NCBI RefSeq assembly: GCF_017916515.1
Contig: NZ_JAFMTA010000001.1
Span: forward strand, 2,159,127-2,223,126
Length of the DNA stretch: 64,000 nucleotides
Direction of reading: 5' to 3'
From: Naasia sp. SYSU D00948
Lineage (GTDB): Bacteria > Actinomycetota > Actinomycetes > Actinomycetales > Microbacteriaceae
In this document: in pieces, positions 28,053 through 38,556 of the stretch
How positions within the stretch are numbered: the stretch's first letter is position 1
Layout: each line of letters opens with the position of its first letter
Translations under genes and position numbers: made by a program
The notes under the pieces: model-generated
Told to the model about the DNA's origin: nothing
Seen by the model: the letters and a program-made list of their open reading frames with translations, nothing else
The model's database searches: none

Positions 28053-28514
28053 TTGGCCCAGATGACGCTCACCGCGGTCGGCACGGTCGGCACGGATCCC
28101 AAGTACGTCCGCACGGCGGAAGGCGCCCACATCACCACCTTCCGCGTGGTCGTGCAGGAGCGCAGGTTCGACGAGAAGGAGCGGACCTGGAAGGACGGGG
28201 CCGCCAGCTGGCTCACGGTGACGACCTTCGGCAAGCTGGCGCTCAATGCGAAGGAGTCGATCCACCGGACCGACCGGATCCTCGTGACCGGTCGGGCGAC
28301 GCTCCGCGACTGGCAGGACGAGAAGGGCCGGTCGGGCAGCACGCTCGACGTCGTCGCGGACGCGGTCGGTCCCGACCTGCTCTGGGGAACGGCGACGTAC
28401 ACGAGGCGGCCCGCAGGGGAGCCCGCCGCGGAACCGGTCCCGAGTGCCGGCGCTCCGGCACAGGGCGGGGACTGGGGTGCTCCGGCCCCTGCCGAGGCGG
28501 ACCCTCCGTTCTGA
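28053..28514 (+). CDS. single-stranded DNA-binding protein, divergent paralogue
   Basis: A 153-residue OB-fold protein (MTLTAVGTVGTDPKYVRT at the N-terminus, ERTWKDGAASWLTVTTFG in strand 4, VTGRATLRDWQDEKGRSGS) with an acidic-hydrophobic tail ending EADPPF, the SSB partner-binding tip. It is more diverged than a housekeeping SSB and is not next to rpsF/rpsR, so it is probably the secondary SSB seen in many actinobacteria. A TTG start is chosen because AGGAGGAG lies at ideal distance; an ATG three codons later is the alternative. Confidence 0.82.
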   Translation: MAQMTLTAVGTVGTDPKYVRTAEGAHITTFRVVVQERRFDEKERTWKDGAASWLTVTTFGKLALNAKESIHRTDRILVTGRATLRDWQDEKGRSGSTLDVVADAVGPDLLWGTATYTRRPAGEPAAEPVPSAGAPAQGGDWGAPAPAEADPPF

Positions 28515-28671
28515 CCGGTTTCGGCGCGTTCCGGCCCGCTTGGGCACGCCTCTCCGAGGCTCGCTGCGCCCGGGACGCCGGCGCCGGAGTCGGGCAGGCG
28601 CGGATGTGCGGTCGCCGCCGAACGAGGGGATCGCCGTCGCCGGACACCGGTGCGAGGATTGCCCGATCGTG

Positions 28672-29339
28672 ATGCCGGCCGACAGCCATGTCCACAGCGA
28701 ATGGTCCTGGGACGCCCTCATGGGGTCCATGACGGCGACGTGTGCGAAGGCGGCCGCCCTCGGGCTGCCGGCGATCGCGTTCACCGAGCACGTCGACTTC
28801 ACGCCGTTCCGGGCGGGCGAGCTGAAGGACACCTACCCGCAGTTCGTCGGGGACGACGGGATCCTCCGCGCCCCCGAGTTCGACGCCGAGGGGTACCTCG
28901 ATGCCGTCGCGGAGCCGTATGCGCTGTACTCCGAGCAGGCGCCGGAGCAGGTGCTGGGCGACTACCTCGCCGAGATCCCGCGGATGATGGCCGGCTCGTC
29001 GCGGTTCGACGTGTGCACGCACATCGACTATCCGCTCCGGACCTGGCCCCGCCATGCGAGGCCCTTCGACCCTGGCGGCCATGAGGACGAGTTCCGGCTC
29101 GCCCTCCGGGCGGTCGCGGACGGCGGCCGCGCGGTCGAGGTCAGTGCCAGGATCCCGCTCGATCCGCTGATCCTCCGGTGGTGGATCGCCGAGGGGGGGG
29201 CGAGAGGGTGACCTTCGCGAGCGACTCCCATGAGCCCTGGAACCTCGCCAAAGGTCTCGCTGAGGTCGCCCGGATGGCGCAGCGGCACGGATTCGTGGAG
29301 GACCGACGCCCGGAGCTGCCCTGGCGTCTCGCCTCCTGA
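28672..29339 (+). pseudogene. PHP-domain phosphoesterase (histidinol-phosphatase-like), frameshifted
   Basis: The first part (28672-29211) encodes a PHP metal-dependent phosphoesterase: DSHVHSEWSWD (metal-binding His-x-His), FTEHVDFTPF and CTHIDYP. After ...IAEGG the frame is lost in a run of eight G (29193-29200) and soon hits a stop. One more G would continue into the conserved C-terminal segment VTFASDSHEPWNLAKGL, which ends at 29339 with a stop. The intact product would be about 222 residues. This is either a real one-base deletion, a slippage-switchable gene, or a sequencing error in the homopolymer. Confidence 0.75.
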
Positions 29340-29379
29340 TTCCGCTTGCGCGGGAAGAAGCGTCCTCGGAGGCGGCGCG

Positions 29380-29385
29380 TAGACT
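29380..29385 (+). promoter_or_regulatory. -10 box of ettA
   Basis: TAGACT lies 42 bases before the GTG of ettA and predicts a leader of about 36 bases. Confidence 0.45.
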
Positions 29386-29427
29386 GGACGGCTGACTCAA
29401 CCGCGCACGGCAGCTTAGGGATACAAC

Positions 29428-31110
<1,683 letters not shown>

Positions 31111-31120
31111 CGGGACCCGC

Positions 31121-31597
31121 GTGAGACTGCACGTGCCGATCCGGCTCCGCTGGTCGGACCTGGACGCGTACGCGCACGTCAACAATGCGGAGATGCTGCG
31201 CATCCTGGAGGAGGCGCGGATCCAGGCGTTCTGGGCCACCGACCCCGGTGACCCGGACTCGCCGTTCCCGACGACAGCGATCCTCGACGCCCGCCCCGGC
31301 TCCGCCACCCTCACGCTCATCGCGCACCAGGAGATGGAGTACCTCCTCCCGATCCCGTATCTCCGCGCGCCGCTCGACATCGAGCTGTGGGTGGGGCGGC
31401 TCGGCGGAGCGAGCCTGCAGGTCTGCTACGAGATCTACTCGCCCGAGCACGCCGAGCCCCGGCAGCTGTACTGCCGGGCGTCGACGACGATCGTGATGGT
31501 GGATGCCGCCACCGGCCGCCCGAAGCGGATCAGCGACCGCGAGCGCGCGGCCTGGGAGCCGTACGTCGAGGCGCCGGTCGTGTTCAGCCGCCGCTAG
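31121..31597 (+). CDS. acyl-CoA thioesterase, 4HBT hotdog family
   Basis: A 158-residue single-hotdog thioesterase. The catalytic signature RWSDLDAYAHVNNAEMLRILEEAR contains the Asp and Asn-Asn typical of 4-hydroxybenzoyl-CoA thioesterase-like proteins. It probably hydrolyses acyl-CoA or a related thioester in the cytoplasm, and the chain length is unknown. The GTG start is 10 bases after ettA, so it is likely co-transcribed with it. It converges with the SRPBCC gene, overlapping its end by four bases. Confidence 0.85.
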   Translation: MRLHVPIRLRWSDLDAYAHVNNAEMLRILEEARIQAFWATDPGDPDSPFPTTAILDARPGSATLTLIAHQEMEYLLPIPYLRAPLDIELWVGRLGGASLQVCYEIYSPEHAEPRQLYCRASTTIVMVDAATGRPKRISDRERAAWEPYVEAPVVFSRR

Positions 31598-32091
31598 CGC
31601 GTCTTAGTGGGGCGGTCGGCGACCCCGCTCTCGTCGGGGGCTTCGACCAGCTCCGCCAGCCGGTCGAGCGACTCCCGCCAGCCGAGCTCGTTGTCCGCAG
31701 GGCTCACGCCCGGCGGCAGACCGTCGTGCACCGCGACGAGGTGGGTCCCGCCGTCCGAGTCGGACAGGGAGATCGTGATCCTCATCTCCCCGAGCAGAGC
31801 TGGGTCGTCGGACTCGAACTCGTCGACCTCGACGACGAGCCAGCCGGGCATGAGGCGCTCGAAGCGCCCGTGGTACGTGTCGGTGTGGCCGGTGGTCTTG
31901 CCCGCCGCGCCTGGGTCGTCGTAGGTGAGGGAGATCCGGAACCTCCCGCCCTGGCGCGCCTCGAACTCGTGAACGACGCACGTCATCGACGCGGGAGCCT
32001 TCCAGCGGGTGATCGCGTCGGGATCGATCAGGGCGCGGTAGACCGCGGCCGGTGGCGCCGCGATCTCACGGGTGACGCGGGTCGAGGTCAC
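31594..32091 (-). CDS. SRPBCC/AHSA1-like domain protein
   Basis: A 165-residue helix-grip protein of the START/Bet v1 superfamily. It has VTREIAAPPAAVYRALIDPDAITRW near its start and the characteristic GGTHLVAVHDGLPPG in the second half, as in AHSA1-type proteins. The family binds hydrophobic ligands or Hsp90-like partners, and no specific role is evident. The GTG at 32091 is preferred because the fold starts directly after it; an in-frame GTG 18 bases upstream also exists and neither has a good ribosome-binding site. It lies downstream of tesB on the same strand. Confidence 0.75.
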   Translation of the reverse strand: MTSTRVTREIAAPPAAVYRALIDPDAITRWKAPASMTCVVHEFEARQGGRFRISLTYDDPGAAGKTTGHTDTYHGRFERLMPGWLVVEVDEFESDDPALLGEMRITISLSDSDGGTHLVAVHDGLPPGVSPADNELGWRESLDRLAELVEAPDESGVADRPTKTR

Positions 32092-32138
32092 GGGGCGATG
32101 ATCCCGCACAGCGCGGCGTCAGCGCCAGAGGAGCGGCG

Positions 32139-33005
32139 TCAGCGGGGGACGCGGATCATCCCCTCCTGGGCGACGCTCGCGACGAGGCGGCCCTGCCGAT
32201 CCCAGATCCGGCCCTGCGCGAGGCCGCGCCCTCCGCCCGAGCTCGGCGACTCCTGCGTGTACAGCAGCCAGTCGTCGACCCGCGCGAACCGGTGCCACCA
32301 CATCGCGTGGTCGAGGCTCGCCACCTTCAGGCCCGGCGTCGTCCAGGCGATGCCGTGCCTCCGCTGGATGGACTCGAGGATCGTGTAGTCGCTCGCGTAC
32401 GCGAGCGCCGCGCGGTGCAGGTTCGCGTCGTCCGGAAGCGGACCCAGCGTGCGGAACCAGACCGCCTGCGAGGCCACCCGGTCGCCCTCGACGCGGAGGT
32501 AGATGGGGGAGGGCACGTGACGGATGTCGAAGGGGCGCGTCTCGGCCCAGAAGCGGGCGATCGGATGCTCGACGCCCGCGAGCGCCTCGGCCGCGGTCGG
32601 CAGGCTCTCGGGGTCCGGAAGGCCGTCCGGCGGCTCCTCCTGGTGCTCGAGCCCCTCGTCCTCGATCTGGAAGGAGGCGATCATCGAGAGGATCGGCACG
32701 CCCTGCTGGTACGCCTGCGTCCTGCGCGTCGAGAAGGACCGGCCGTCGTGGATGCGGTCGACGGCGAACGTGATCGGGTGCTGGACGTCCCCGGGACGGA
32801 GGAAGTACGCGTGCATGGAGTGCACGACGCGGTCCTCCGCGAGGGTCCGGATCGCGGCGAGCAGCGACTGCGCGAGCACCTGCCCGCCGAACACGCGGCC
32901 GTGCGGGTTCCACTCGGACGGGCCGGTGAAGATGTCCTCGCTCGTGCGCGCCCCGGTGTCCGTCAGGTCGAGCGCGTGAAGCAGGGACGCGAGCGGATCG
33001 GACAA
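32139..33005 (-). CDS. tesB: acyl-CoA thioesterase II TesB
   Basis: A double-hotdog thioesterase (288 aa) that releases free fatty acids from medium- to long-chain acyl-CoA. Family features are GRVFGGQVLAQSL in the first hotdog, HSMHAYFLRPGD, and SLDHAMWWHR plus GRGLAQGRIWDRQGRLVAS in the second. These carry the Asp and Gln of the catalytic triad. The TTG start follows GAGGGGGCCTG. A GTG-started gene of unknown function is divergent, 60 bases away. Confidence 0.92.
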   Translation of the reverse strand: MSDPLASLLHALDLTDTGARTSEDIFTGPSEWNPHGRVFGGQVLAQSLLAAIRTLAEDRVVHSMHAYFLRPGDVQHPITFAVDRIHDGRSFSTRRTQAYQQGVPILSMIASFQIEDEGLEHQEEPPDGLPDPESLPTAAEALAGVEHPIARFWAETRPFDIRHVPSPIYLRVEGDRVASQAVWFRTLGPLPDDANLHRAALAYASDYTILESIQRRHGIAWTTPGLKVASLDHAMWWHRFARVDDWLLYTQESPSSGGGRGLAQGRIWDRQGRLVASVAQEGMIRVPR

Positions 33006-33065
33006 CAGGCCCCCTCATCGGCGCTCGCGCCGGATGCGAGGCTCGGTCAGTTAGTTTAGGAGGCC

Positions 33066-33740
33066 GTGGACCGCTCGATTCGCGTTGCCGACCCGCTCTC
33101 GATCGGCGATCTCATCACCTATCTCGGGCGCGCGGGGCGCGTGGAGGACGGGTCGGTGCGGCTCGTCGCCGGCTCCGGCGTCCTGGCCGTCTACACGGCG
33201 GTCCTCTACCCCGCGGGGATACTCGACGAGGGGCACACCGTCCTCGGTCTGCGGACCCTCGCCCTCGCCGACCAGGCGGAGTTCGACGCGGTCGTGCCGG
33301 TCCGCTCCCTGCTCGACCGGCTGCAGCGGGCCCAGCAGGCGTCCGACGATGGGCAGGCGCCGTCCATCGCGGTGCCGACCGAGGTGAGCACGGTGACCTG
33401 GGCGGGGATCTCGCCGCCCAGAGGCGGCTGGAAGCGGATCGGCTCGACGACCGGGGCCGCCCTCGAGACCGCGGCCCGCGCGGGCGTGGACGCCGTGGCG
33501 AACGCGCTGCCCGAGGGCACCGGCGAGCACATCGTGCGGAGGGTGCGCTCGGAGATCTGGGGCCGGCCAATCGAGGGCGTCGACCTGCCGGCGGGTGCCG
33601 GCTTCGCGGCGTGGTCCCTCGGCTTCCTCGGCGACCCTGCCGAGGAGATCCCGGTCTTCGAGGCGGGGGCCTGGACGCGGATCACGTCGCGGCGCGGCCA
33701 CGTGCTCGTGCGGCGGCGCCCCTGGTCCCTGTTGGGATAG
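33066..33740 (+). CDS. conserved hypothetical protein (224 aa)
   Basis: A soluble protein starting MDRSIRVADPLSIGDLITYL, predicted mostly beta at the start with a long helical middle (AEFDAVVPVRSLLDRLQRAQQA) and a basic C-terminus RITSRRGHVLVRRRPWSLLG. No recognised domain or signal peptide. It lies between tesB and the truncated haemoglobin. The GTG has GGAGG only two bases upstream, so initiation may instead be leaderless from TAGTTT eight bases before. Confidence 0.6.
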   Translation: MDRSIRVADPLSIGDLITYLGRAGRVEDGSVRLVAGSGVLAVYTAVLYPAGILDEGHTVLGLRTLALADQAEFDAVVPVRSLLDRLQRAQQASDDGQAPSIAVPTEVSTVTWAGISPPRGGWKRIGSTTGAALETAARAGVDAVANALPEGTGEHIVRRVRSEIWGRPIEGVDLPAGAGFAAWSLGFLGDPAEEIPVFEAGAWTRITSRRGHVLVRRRPWSLLG

Positions 33741-33753
33741 TCGGAGCGGCTGC

Positions 33754-34200
33754 TCAGCCCTCGAAGCGGTTGACCATGGCGTGGGCGGCGCGCTCGAGGT
33801 AGGCCCAGAGAGTGGCCTCCTGCAGGGGCGGGAGCTCGATCGAGTCGACCGCCGCCCGCATGTGCCGGAGCCACCGGTCCCGCTGATCCGGCGTCACGAC
33901 GAAGGGCGCGTGCCGCATGCGCAGGCGGGGATGGCCGCGCTGCTCGCTGTAGGTGGTCGGGCCGCCCCAGTACTGCTCGAGGAAGCCGGTCAGCCGCTGG
34001 ATCGCGGGCTCCAGGTCCTCCTCCGGATAGAGGGCGAGGAGGGGAGGATCGCTCGCGACGCCGCGGTAGAACTCGCGGACCAGGCGCTCGAAGGTGGGCC
34101 GGCCGCCGACCTGCTCGTAGAAGTTGCCCTGCATGGCCGGTCCGCCCTGTGACATGCGCAGGGTCACCGGGGAGGCCTCGCGCGGGCCCTCGTCGCTCAT
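33754..34200 (-). CDS. glbO: group II truncated haemoglobin (GlbO-type)
   Basis: A 2-on-2 haemoglobin of 148 residues including a short N-terminal extension. Group II hallmarks are FYEQVGGRPTFERLVREFY, TGFLEQYWGGPTTYSEQRG, HPRLRMRHAPFVV with the proximal His, and the conserved Trp in DRWLRHM. It probably binds oxygen or nitric oxide. The ATG at 34200 overlaps the mscS stop (TGATG) and has GGAAG eight bases before. Starts at Met16 or Met24 (34155 or 34134) are alternatives closer to the usual family length. Confidence 0.9.
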   Translation of the reverse strand: MSDEGPREASPVTLRMSQGGPAMQGNFYEQVGGRPTFERLVREFYRGVASDPPLLALYPEEDLEPAIQRLTGFLEQYWGGPTTYSEQRGHPRLRMRHAPFVVTPDQRDRWLRHMRAAVDSIELPPLQEATLWAYLERAAHAMVNRFEG

Positions 34201-35285
34201 CAGCTGCTTCCGTCCGGCTTGGGGGCCTTCGCGGCCTTCGGACGCGCCGGCGTGGCCGCCTCGGTCGTCTTCGTGCGGGGAGGGTGGGTCTTCTTCTGCG
34301 GGAGGGCGGCGATGGACTCGGTCCTCGTCGGGGTCTTGGCGCCCTTGACGCTCGCCGCACCGTCGAAGCCGGAGAGCACGACGGTGTTGAGGGAGGGCAG
34401 CTTGACCTCCATCTCGTCGAGGGCGCGCTTCAGTCGCATCCGGAGCTCCCGGGCGACGTCGTCCCGGGCCGAGGTCCGCGTCTTGACGACGAGCCGGATG
34501 ACGAGCGCCTCCGAGGAGATCGACTCGAGGCCCCAGATCTCCGGGCGCTCGAGGATCGCCGGGCGCCACTTCGCCTCCTCGACCAGCGCCTGCGCGGTCT
34601 CCAGCATGCGGTCCTGCACGGCGTCGATGTCGGCGTCGTAGGGCACGGCGAGGTCCACGATGACCCTCGCCCAGCCCTGCGACATGTTGCCGACCCGCAG
34701 GATCTCGCCGTTGCGCACGTACCAGAGGGTGCCGTTGACGTCGCGGATCTGGGTGGTGCGGATGGCGACGTTCTCGACGACGCCCGTCGCCTGTCCGGTG
34801 TCCACGACGTCGCCCACGCCGAGCTGGTCCTCGATCACGAGGAAGAGGCCGTTGAGCACGTCCCGGACGATGTTCTGGGCGCCGAAGCCGAGTCCCGCGC
34901 CGAGCGCGGCCGTGATGAGCGAGAACGCGCCGGTGATGTTCGGGTTCAGCGCCGTCACGATGAGGAGCAGCGCGATGATGACGATCGTCACGGTGACGAT
35001 GTTGTTGAGCACCGAGCCGAGGGTGCGGGCGCGCTGCACGACCCGGACCGCCTGCAGCGGCGTGGCGTGCAGCGCCTGCGTGTCCGTCACGCGCTGGCGC
35101 TTCTTGACACCGTGGACGATGCGCTCGACGACGCTGCGCACCACGTAGTGCAGGGCGATGCGGGCGACGATCGCGACGATGATCACCCCGAGGATGTAGA
35201 TCGGGGTGCCCCAGATCTTCCAGAACAGATCCCAGTCGGTGATCGCCGCCACTACATCCGCCATTCCAGCCCGCACGTCCGCCAC
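34200..35285 (-). CDS. mscS: mechanosensitive ion channel, MscS family
   Basis: A 361-residue inner-membrane channel that releases solutes on osmotic down-shock. Three hydrophobic segments lie at about 26-50, 93-115 and 118-140. The pore-lining TM3 and following loop match MscS (ITAALGAGLGFGAQNIVRDV, LVIEDQLGVGDVVDTG). A beta domain and C-terminal cytoplasmic vestibule follow, then a disordered Lys/Pro/Ala-rich tail of about 50 residues. The glbO gene is translationally coupled to its stop. Confidence 0.92.
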   Translation of the reverse strand: MADVRAGMADVVAAITDWDLFWKIWGTPIYILGVIIVAIVARIALHYVVRSVVERIVHGVKKRQRVTDTQALHATPLQAVRVVQRARTLGSVLNNIVTVTIVIIALLLIVTALNPNITGAFSLITAALGAGLGFGAQNIVRDVLNGLFLVIEDQLGVGDVVDTGQATGVVENVAIRTTQIRDVNGTLWYVRNGEILRVGNMSQGWARVIVDLAVPYDADIDAVQDRMLETAQALVEEAKWRPAILERPEIWGLESISSEALVIRLVVKTRTSARDDVARELRMRLKRALDEMEVKLPSLNTVVLSGFDGAASVKGAKTPTRTESIAALPQKKTHPPRTKTTEAATPARPKAAKAPKPDGSS

Positions 35286-35352
35286 TCAAGCCCCCCTGTC
35301 TCGCAGCCGGACAATTGTAGGGAACGCTCCTGGGCGTGCGATCCGTGCCCTC

Positions 35353-35358
35353 TACGCT
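35353..35358 (+). promoter_or_regulatory. -10 box of VOC gene, leaderless arrangement
   Basis: TACGCT ends six bases before the ATG at 35365. Confidence 0.5.
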
Positions 35359-35364
35359 GTGCCC

Positions 35365-35787
35365 ATGACGGACAAACCGACGGGTGGAGTGCGGCAGCTG
35401 CGGCTGGTCGTGGAGGCGGAGGACTGGGAGGAGGCGGTCCGGTTCTACCGGGACGTCCTCGGCATGCCGGAGGAGGAGGCGTACGCGGGGGAGGGCGGCG
35501 CGCAGGTGATCATCCTCGACGCCGGCCGGGCGACCCTGGAGCTGTCGAATCCGGCGCAGGTGCGGATGATCGATCAGGTGGAGGCCGAGGGACAGCGCAG
35601 CGACCGGCTGCGCGTCGCGCTCGAGGTCGACGACTCGGCGGGCGTCACCGACCGCGCGGTCGAGGGCGGGGCGGAGCTCATCGCGACGCCCCGGGAGACG
35701 CCGTGGCGGTCGCTGAACTCACGGCTGCGCGCGCCGGCGGGCCTCCAGGTCACGCTCTTCCAGGAGCTCGTCCAGCCCAGCGAGTGA
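35365..35787 (+). CDS. VOC (glyoxalase/bleomycin-resistance) superfamily protein
   Basis: A 140-residue single VOC module (betaalphabetabetabeta repeats): QLRLVVEAEDWEEAVRFYRDVLGMP in the first half and RLRVALEVDDSAGVTDRAVEGG in the second. VOC proteins bind metal and act as lyases, dioxygenases or drug-binding proteins; which one cannot be told here. The ATG is set by a -10 box six bases upstream. Its end is three bases from the convergent MFS gene. Confidence 0.8.
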   Translation: MTDKPTGGVRQLRLVVEAEDWEEAVRFYRDVLGMPEEEAYAGEGGAQVIILDAGRATLELSNPAQVRMIDQVEAEGQRSDRLRVALEVDDSAGVTDRAVEGGAELIATPRETPWRSLNSRLRAPAGLQVTLFQELVQPSE

Positions 35788-35790
35788 CCC

Positions 35791-37014
35791 TCAGTCGGGA
35801 AGCGGCGGCACCGACCGCGGCCGCACGACGAAGAGGATCGCGGCGAGACCCAGCGCCGCGGTGATGGCGATGACACCGGCCATCGGGCCGGCTGTCTCCG
35901 TGCCGACGACACCCATGACGGGCGATATGGCGCCGGCGAGGCCGAAGTTGATCGCGCCGAGAACCGACGCGGCGGTCCCGGCCTCCGGTCCGTGCGGTGC
36001 GAGCGCGAGCACCTGGATCATCGGCAGGCCGAACCCGCACGCGGTCACGAAGACGAAGAGCGACACGACCGTGACACCTATGCCGAGGCCCTGACCGGCG
36101 ATGACCGCCATGGCGGCGCCCAGCTGGAACAGGGTGGAACCGAGCAGGATCCATTGCGGGCCGATCACGCGGGTGAGCCGGGCACTGAGCTGGACCCCGG
36201 CGAAGAGTCCCAGTGAGTTGATGGCGAACAGGAGACCGTACTCCTGGGGGCTGAAGCCGTAGAGGCCTTGGAAGAGGAACGGGGAGGAGGCCAGGTACGC
36301 GAACAGCCCGGCGAAACGGAGACCGCCGACGATCGCGACGCCGACGAACACTCGGTCCGTGAAGAGAGCCCGGTAGCGGTCGCGGGTCCGTCGCCGCTGC
36401 TCGCTGCCGACCACGATGCCGGGACGGGTCTCGCTCACGAGGAAGGCGGCGACGACGGCGGCGAGCAGACCGTAAACGGCGAGGAACGTGAAGATCCCGC
36501 GCCAGTCGGTCACGCGCAGGATCTGTGAGCCGATGACGGGCGCGACGATCGGCGCGAGTGACGCCACGAGCGACATCCGGGCGAGCATGACGACGAGCCG
36601 GCGACCGCCGAAGAGATCCCGGACGAGGGCCATGGCCACCACCATCGCGCCGGCCGCTCCCGCGCCCTGCAGGACTCGGAACACCACCAGCCAGGTGGCA
36701 TCCGGAGCGAGCGCCGCACCCGCGCATGCCCCCATGTGCAGGAGTGTCGTGACGCCGAGAGGGACACGACGGCCGACTCTGTCGCTCCACGGCCCGACGA
36801 GGAGCTGTCCCACCCCGAAACCCACGATCGTGGCGGTCAGGGTGAGCTGGACCGCCGCGTCCCCCACTTCGAGCTCGTCCCGGAGGGACGGGAAGGCGGG
36901 GAGATAGAGGTCGATCGTGAAGGGACCGAGCGCCACCAGGGCGCCGAGGACGGTGATGAGGACCCCCCGGCGTCGCGGGGACAGCGCGTCTCCGGGATGC
37001 GGTCCGGCGATCAC
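35791..37014 (-). CDS. Bcr/CflA-family multidrug efflux MFS transporter
   Basis: A 407-residue, twelve-helix MFS antiporter. Family landmarks are FTIDLYLPAFPSL in TM1, VGQLLVGPWSDRVGRRVPL after TM2, FRVLQGAGAAGAMVVAMALVRDLF in TM4, and SETRPG in the middle loop. It exports drugs or amino acids by proton exchange. The GTG start is 36 bases downstream of the mmsA stop on the same strand, so it could be a third gene of the iolC-mmsA transcript or independent. Confidence 0.88.
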   Translation of the reverse strand: MIAGPHPGDALSPRRRGVLITVLGALVALGPFTIDLYLPAFPSLRDELEVGDAAVQLTLTATIVGFGVGQLLVGPWSDRVGRRVPLGVTTLLHMGACAGAALAPDATWLVVFRVLQGAGAAGAMVVAMALVRDLFGGRRLVVMLARMSLVASLAPIVAPVIGSQILRVTDWRGIFTFLAVYGLLAAVVAAFLVSETRPGIVVGSEQRRRTRDRYRALFTDRVFVGVAIVGGLRFAGLFAYLASSPFLFQGLYGFSPQEYGLLFAINSLGLFAGVQLSARLTRVIGPQWILLGSTLFQLGAAMAVIAGQGLGIGVTVVSLFVFVTACGFGLPMIQVLALAPHGPEAGTAASVLGAINFGLAGAISPVMGVVGTETAGPMAGVIAITAALGLAAILFVVRPRSVPPLPD

Positions 37015-37050
37015 GGGCGGAGGGGGCGGAGCCCGGTCACAGGAGCGGTC

Positions 37051-38547
37051 TCAGTTCTGGGGGAAACCCAGGTTGATGCCGCCGTGCGACGGGTCCAGCC
37101 ATCGGGAGGTGACGGCTTTCTCGCGGGTGAAGAAGCCGAAGCCGCTGGCCCCGTATGCCTTGACGTCCCCGAACAGAGACTCCTTCCATCCGCCGAAGGA
37201 GAAGTAGGCGACGGGAACGGGAATGGGCACATTGATGCCGATCATCCCCACCTCCACTTCGCGCTGGAACCGCCGGGCGGCGCCGCCGTCGTTGGTGAAC
37301 ACCGCGGTTCCGTTGCCGTAACGGCCGCTGTTGATGAGCTGGACGCCCTCCTCGAAGGAGGACACTCGCACGACGCCGAGCACGGGACCGAAGATCTCGT
37401 CCGTGTACACAGGGGACGAGGTGGGGAGATGGTCGATCAGCGTCGGGCCGAGCCAGAACCCGTCCGGGTCGCCGTCGACCTCCACGCCGCGGCCGTCGAC
37501 GACGACAGCCGCACCGTCCGAGGCCGCGACGTCGAGGTAGCCCGCCACCTTGTCGCGGTGCTCACGGGTGATCAGCGGCCCCATGTCGCAGCCGCGGGTT
37601 CCCTCTCCCACCCTCAGGCGGCTCATCCGCTCACGGATCTTCTGGACCAGTGCGTCCGCGATGGGCTCGACCGCGACGAGGACGCTGATCGCCATGCAGC
37701 GCTCGCCGGCGGAGCCGAAGCCGGCGTTGATCGCGGAATCGGCGGCGAGGTCGAGGTCCGCGTCGGGCAGCACCAGCATGTGGTTCTTCGCGCCGCCGAG
37801 GGCCTGCACTCTCTTGCCGGCCGCCGTGCCGCGCTCGTAGACGTACTTCGCGATGGGCGTGGAGCCGACGAAGGAGACAGACGCGATATCGGGGTGCTCG
37901 AGGAGCGAGTCGACCGCTTCCTTGTCGCCCTGCAGGACGTTGAACACCCCGGACGGCAGGCCGGCTTCGGCGAGGAGCTCGGCCAGCCAGAGCGCGGCCG
38001 ACGGGTCCTTCTCGCTGGGCTTCAGCACGACAGTGTTGCCGGCTGCGAGCGCGATGGGGAAGAACCACAGGGGCACCATCGCCGGGAAGTTGAAGGGACT
38101 GATGATGCCGACCACCCCGAGGGGCTGACGGAGCGAGTAGACGTCCACGCCGGTCGACACGTTCTCGCTGTACTCACCCTTGAGCAGGTGCGGGAATCCC
38201 GTCGCGAGCTCGACGACTTCGAGACCGCGGGCGACTTCGCCCAGGGCGTCGTCGAGCACCTTGCCGTGCTCCGCCGTGATGATCGCGGCGAGCTCCCGCT
38301 TGCGTGCGTTGAGGAGCTCGCGGAAGGAGAAGAGGACCTGCTGGCGCTTCGCGAGCGAGAGGTCCCGCCAGGCCGGGAAGGCCGCCTTGGCGGTCGCGAT
38401 CGCCTCTTCGGCCTCGGAGCGGGAGGCGAGGGCGACCCGGGCGGTCTGACGCCCGGTGGCGGGGTTGTAGACGGGACCGAACCGGCCGCCGGCGCCGTCG
38501 CGGGGGGCGCCGTCGATCCAGTGGGGAATGGTGACGATGTCGTGCAC
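37051..38547 (-). CDS. iolA: CoA-acylating (methyl)malonate-semialdehyde dehydrogenase
   Basis: It converts malonate semialdehyde (or methylmalonate semialdehyde) with CoA and NAD to acetyl-CoA (or propionyl-CoA) and CO2. The 498-residue aldehyde-dehydrogenase fold has PFNFPAMVPLWFFPIALAAG, SFVGSTPIAKYVYERG, ALGGAKNHMLVLPDAD, and the catalytic Cys in GSAGERCMAISV, all characteristic of MmsA/IolA. The GTG has an AAGGACT ribosome-binding site and is nine bases after iolC. Beside iolC and the DUF2090 aldolase, the malonate-semialdehyde role (iolA) is favoured over valine degradation. Confidence 0.9.
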   Translation of the reverse strand: MHDIVTIPHWIDGAPRDGAGGRFGPVYNPATGRQTARVALASRSEAEEAIATAKAAFPAWRDLSLAKRQQVLFSFRELLNARKRELAAIITAEHGKVLDDALGEVARGLEVVELATGFPHLLKGEYSENVSTGVDVYSLRQPLGVVGIISPFNFPAMVPLWFFPIALAAGNTVVLKPSEKDPSAALWLAELLAEAGLPSGVFNVLQGDKEAVDSLLEHPDIASVSFVGSTPIAKYVYERGTAAGKRVQALGGAKNHMLVLPDADLDLAADSAINAGFGSAGERCMAISVLVAVEPIADALVQKIRERMSRLRVGEGTRGCDMGPLITREHRDKVAGYLDVAASDGAAVVVDGRGVEVDGDPDGFWLGPTLIDHLPTSSPVYTDEIFGPVLGVVRVSSFEEGVQLINSGRYGNGTAVFTNDGGAARRFQREVEVGMIGINVPIPVPVAYFSFGGWKESLFGDVKAYGASGFGFFTREKAVTSRWLDPSHGGINLGFPQN

Positions 38548-38556
38548 TGGGAGTCC

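Noticed and set aside
37051-38547. Valine-degradation methylmalonate-semialdehyde dehydrogenase as the main role
   Set aside because: The sequence allows it, but direct linkage to iolC and the DUF2090 aldolase makes malonate semialdehyde the more likely substrate.
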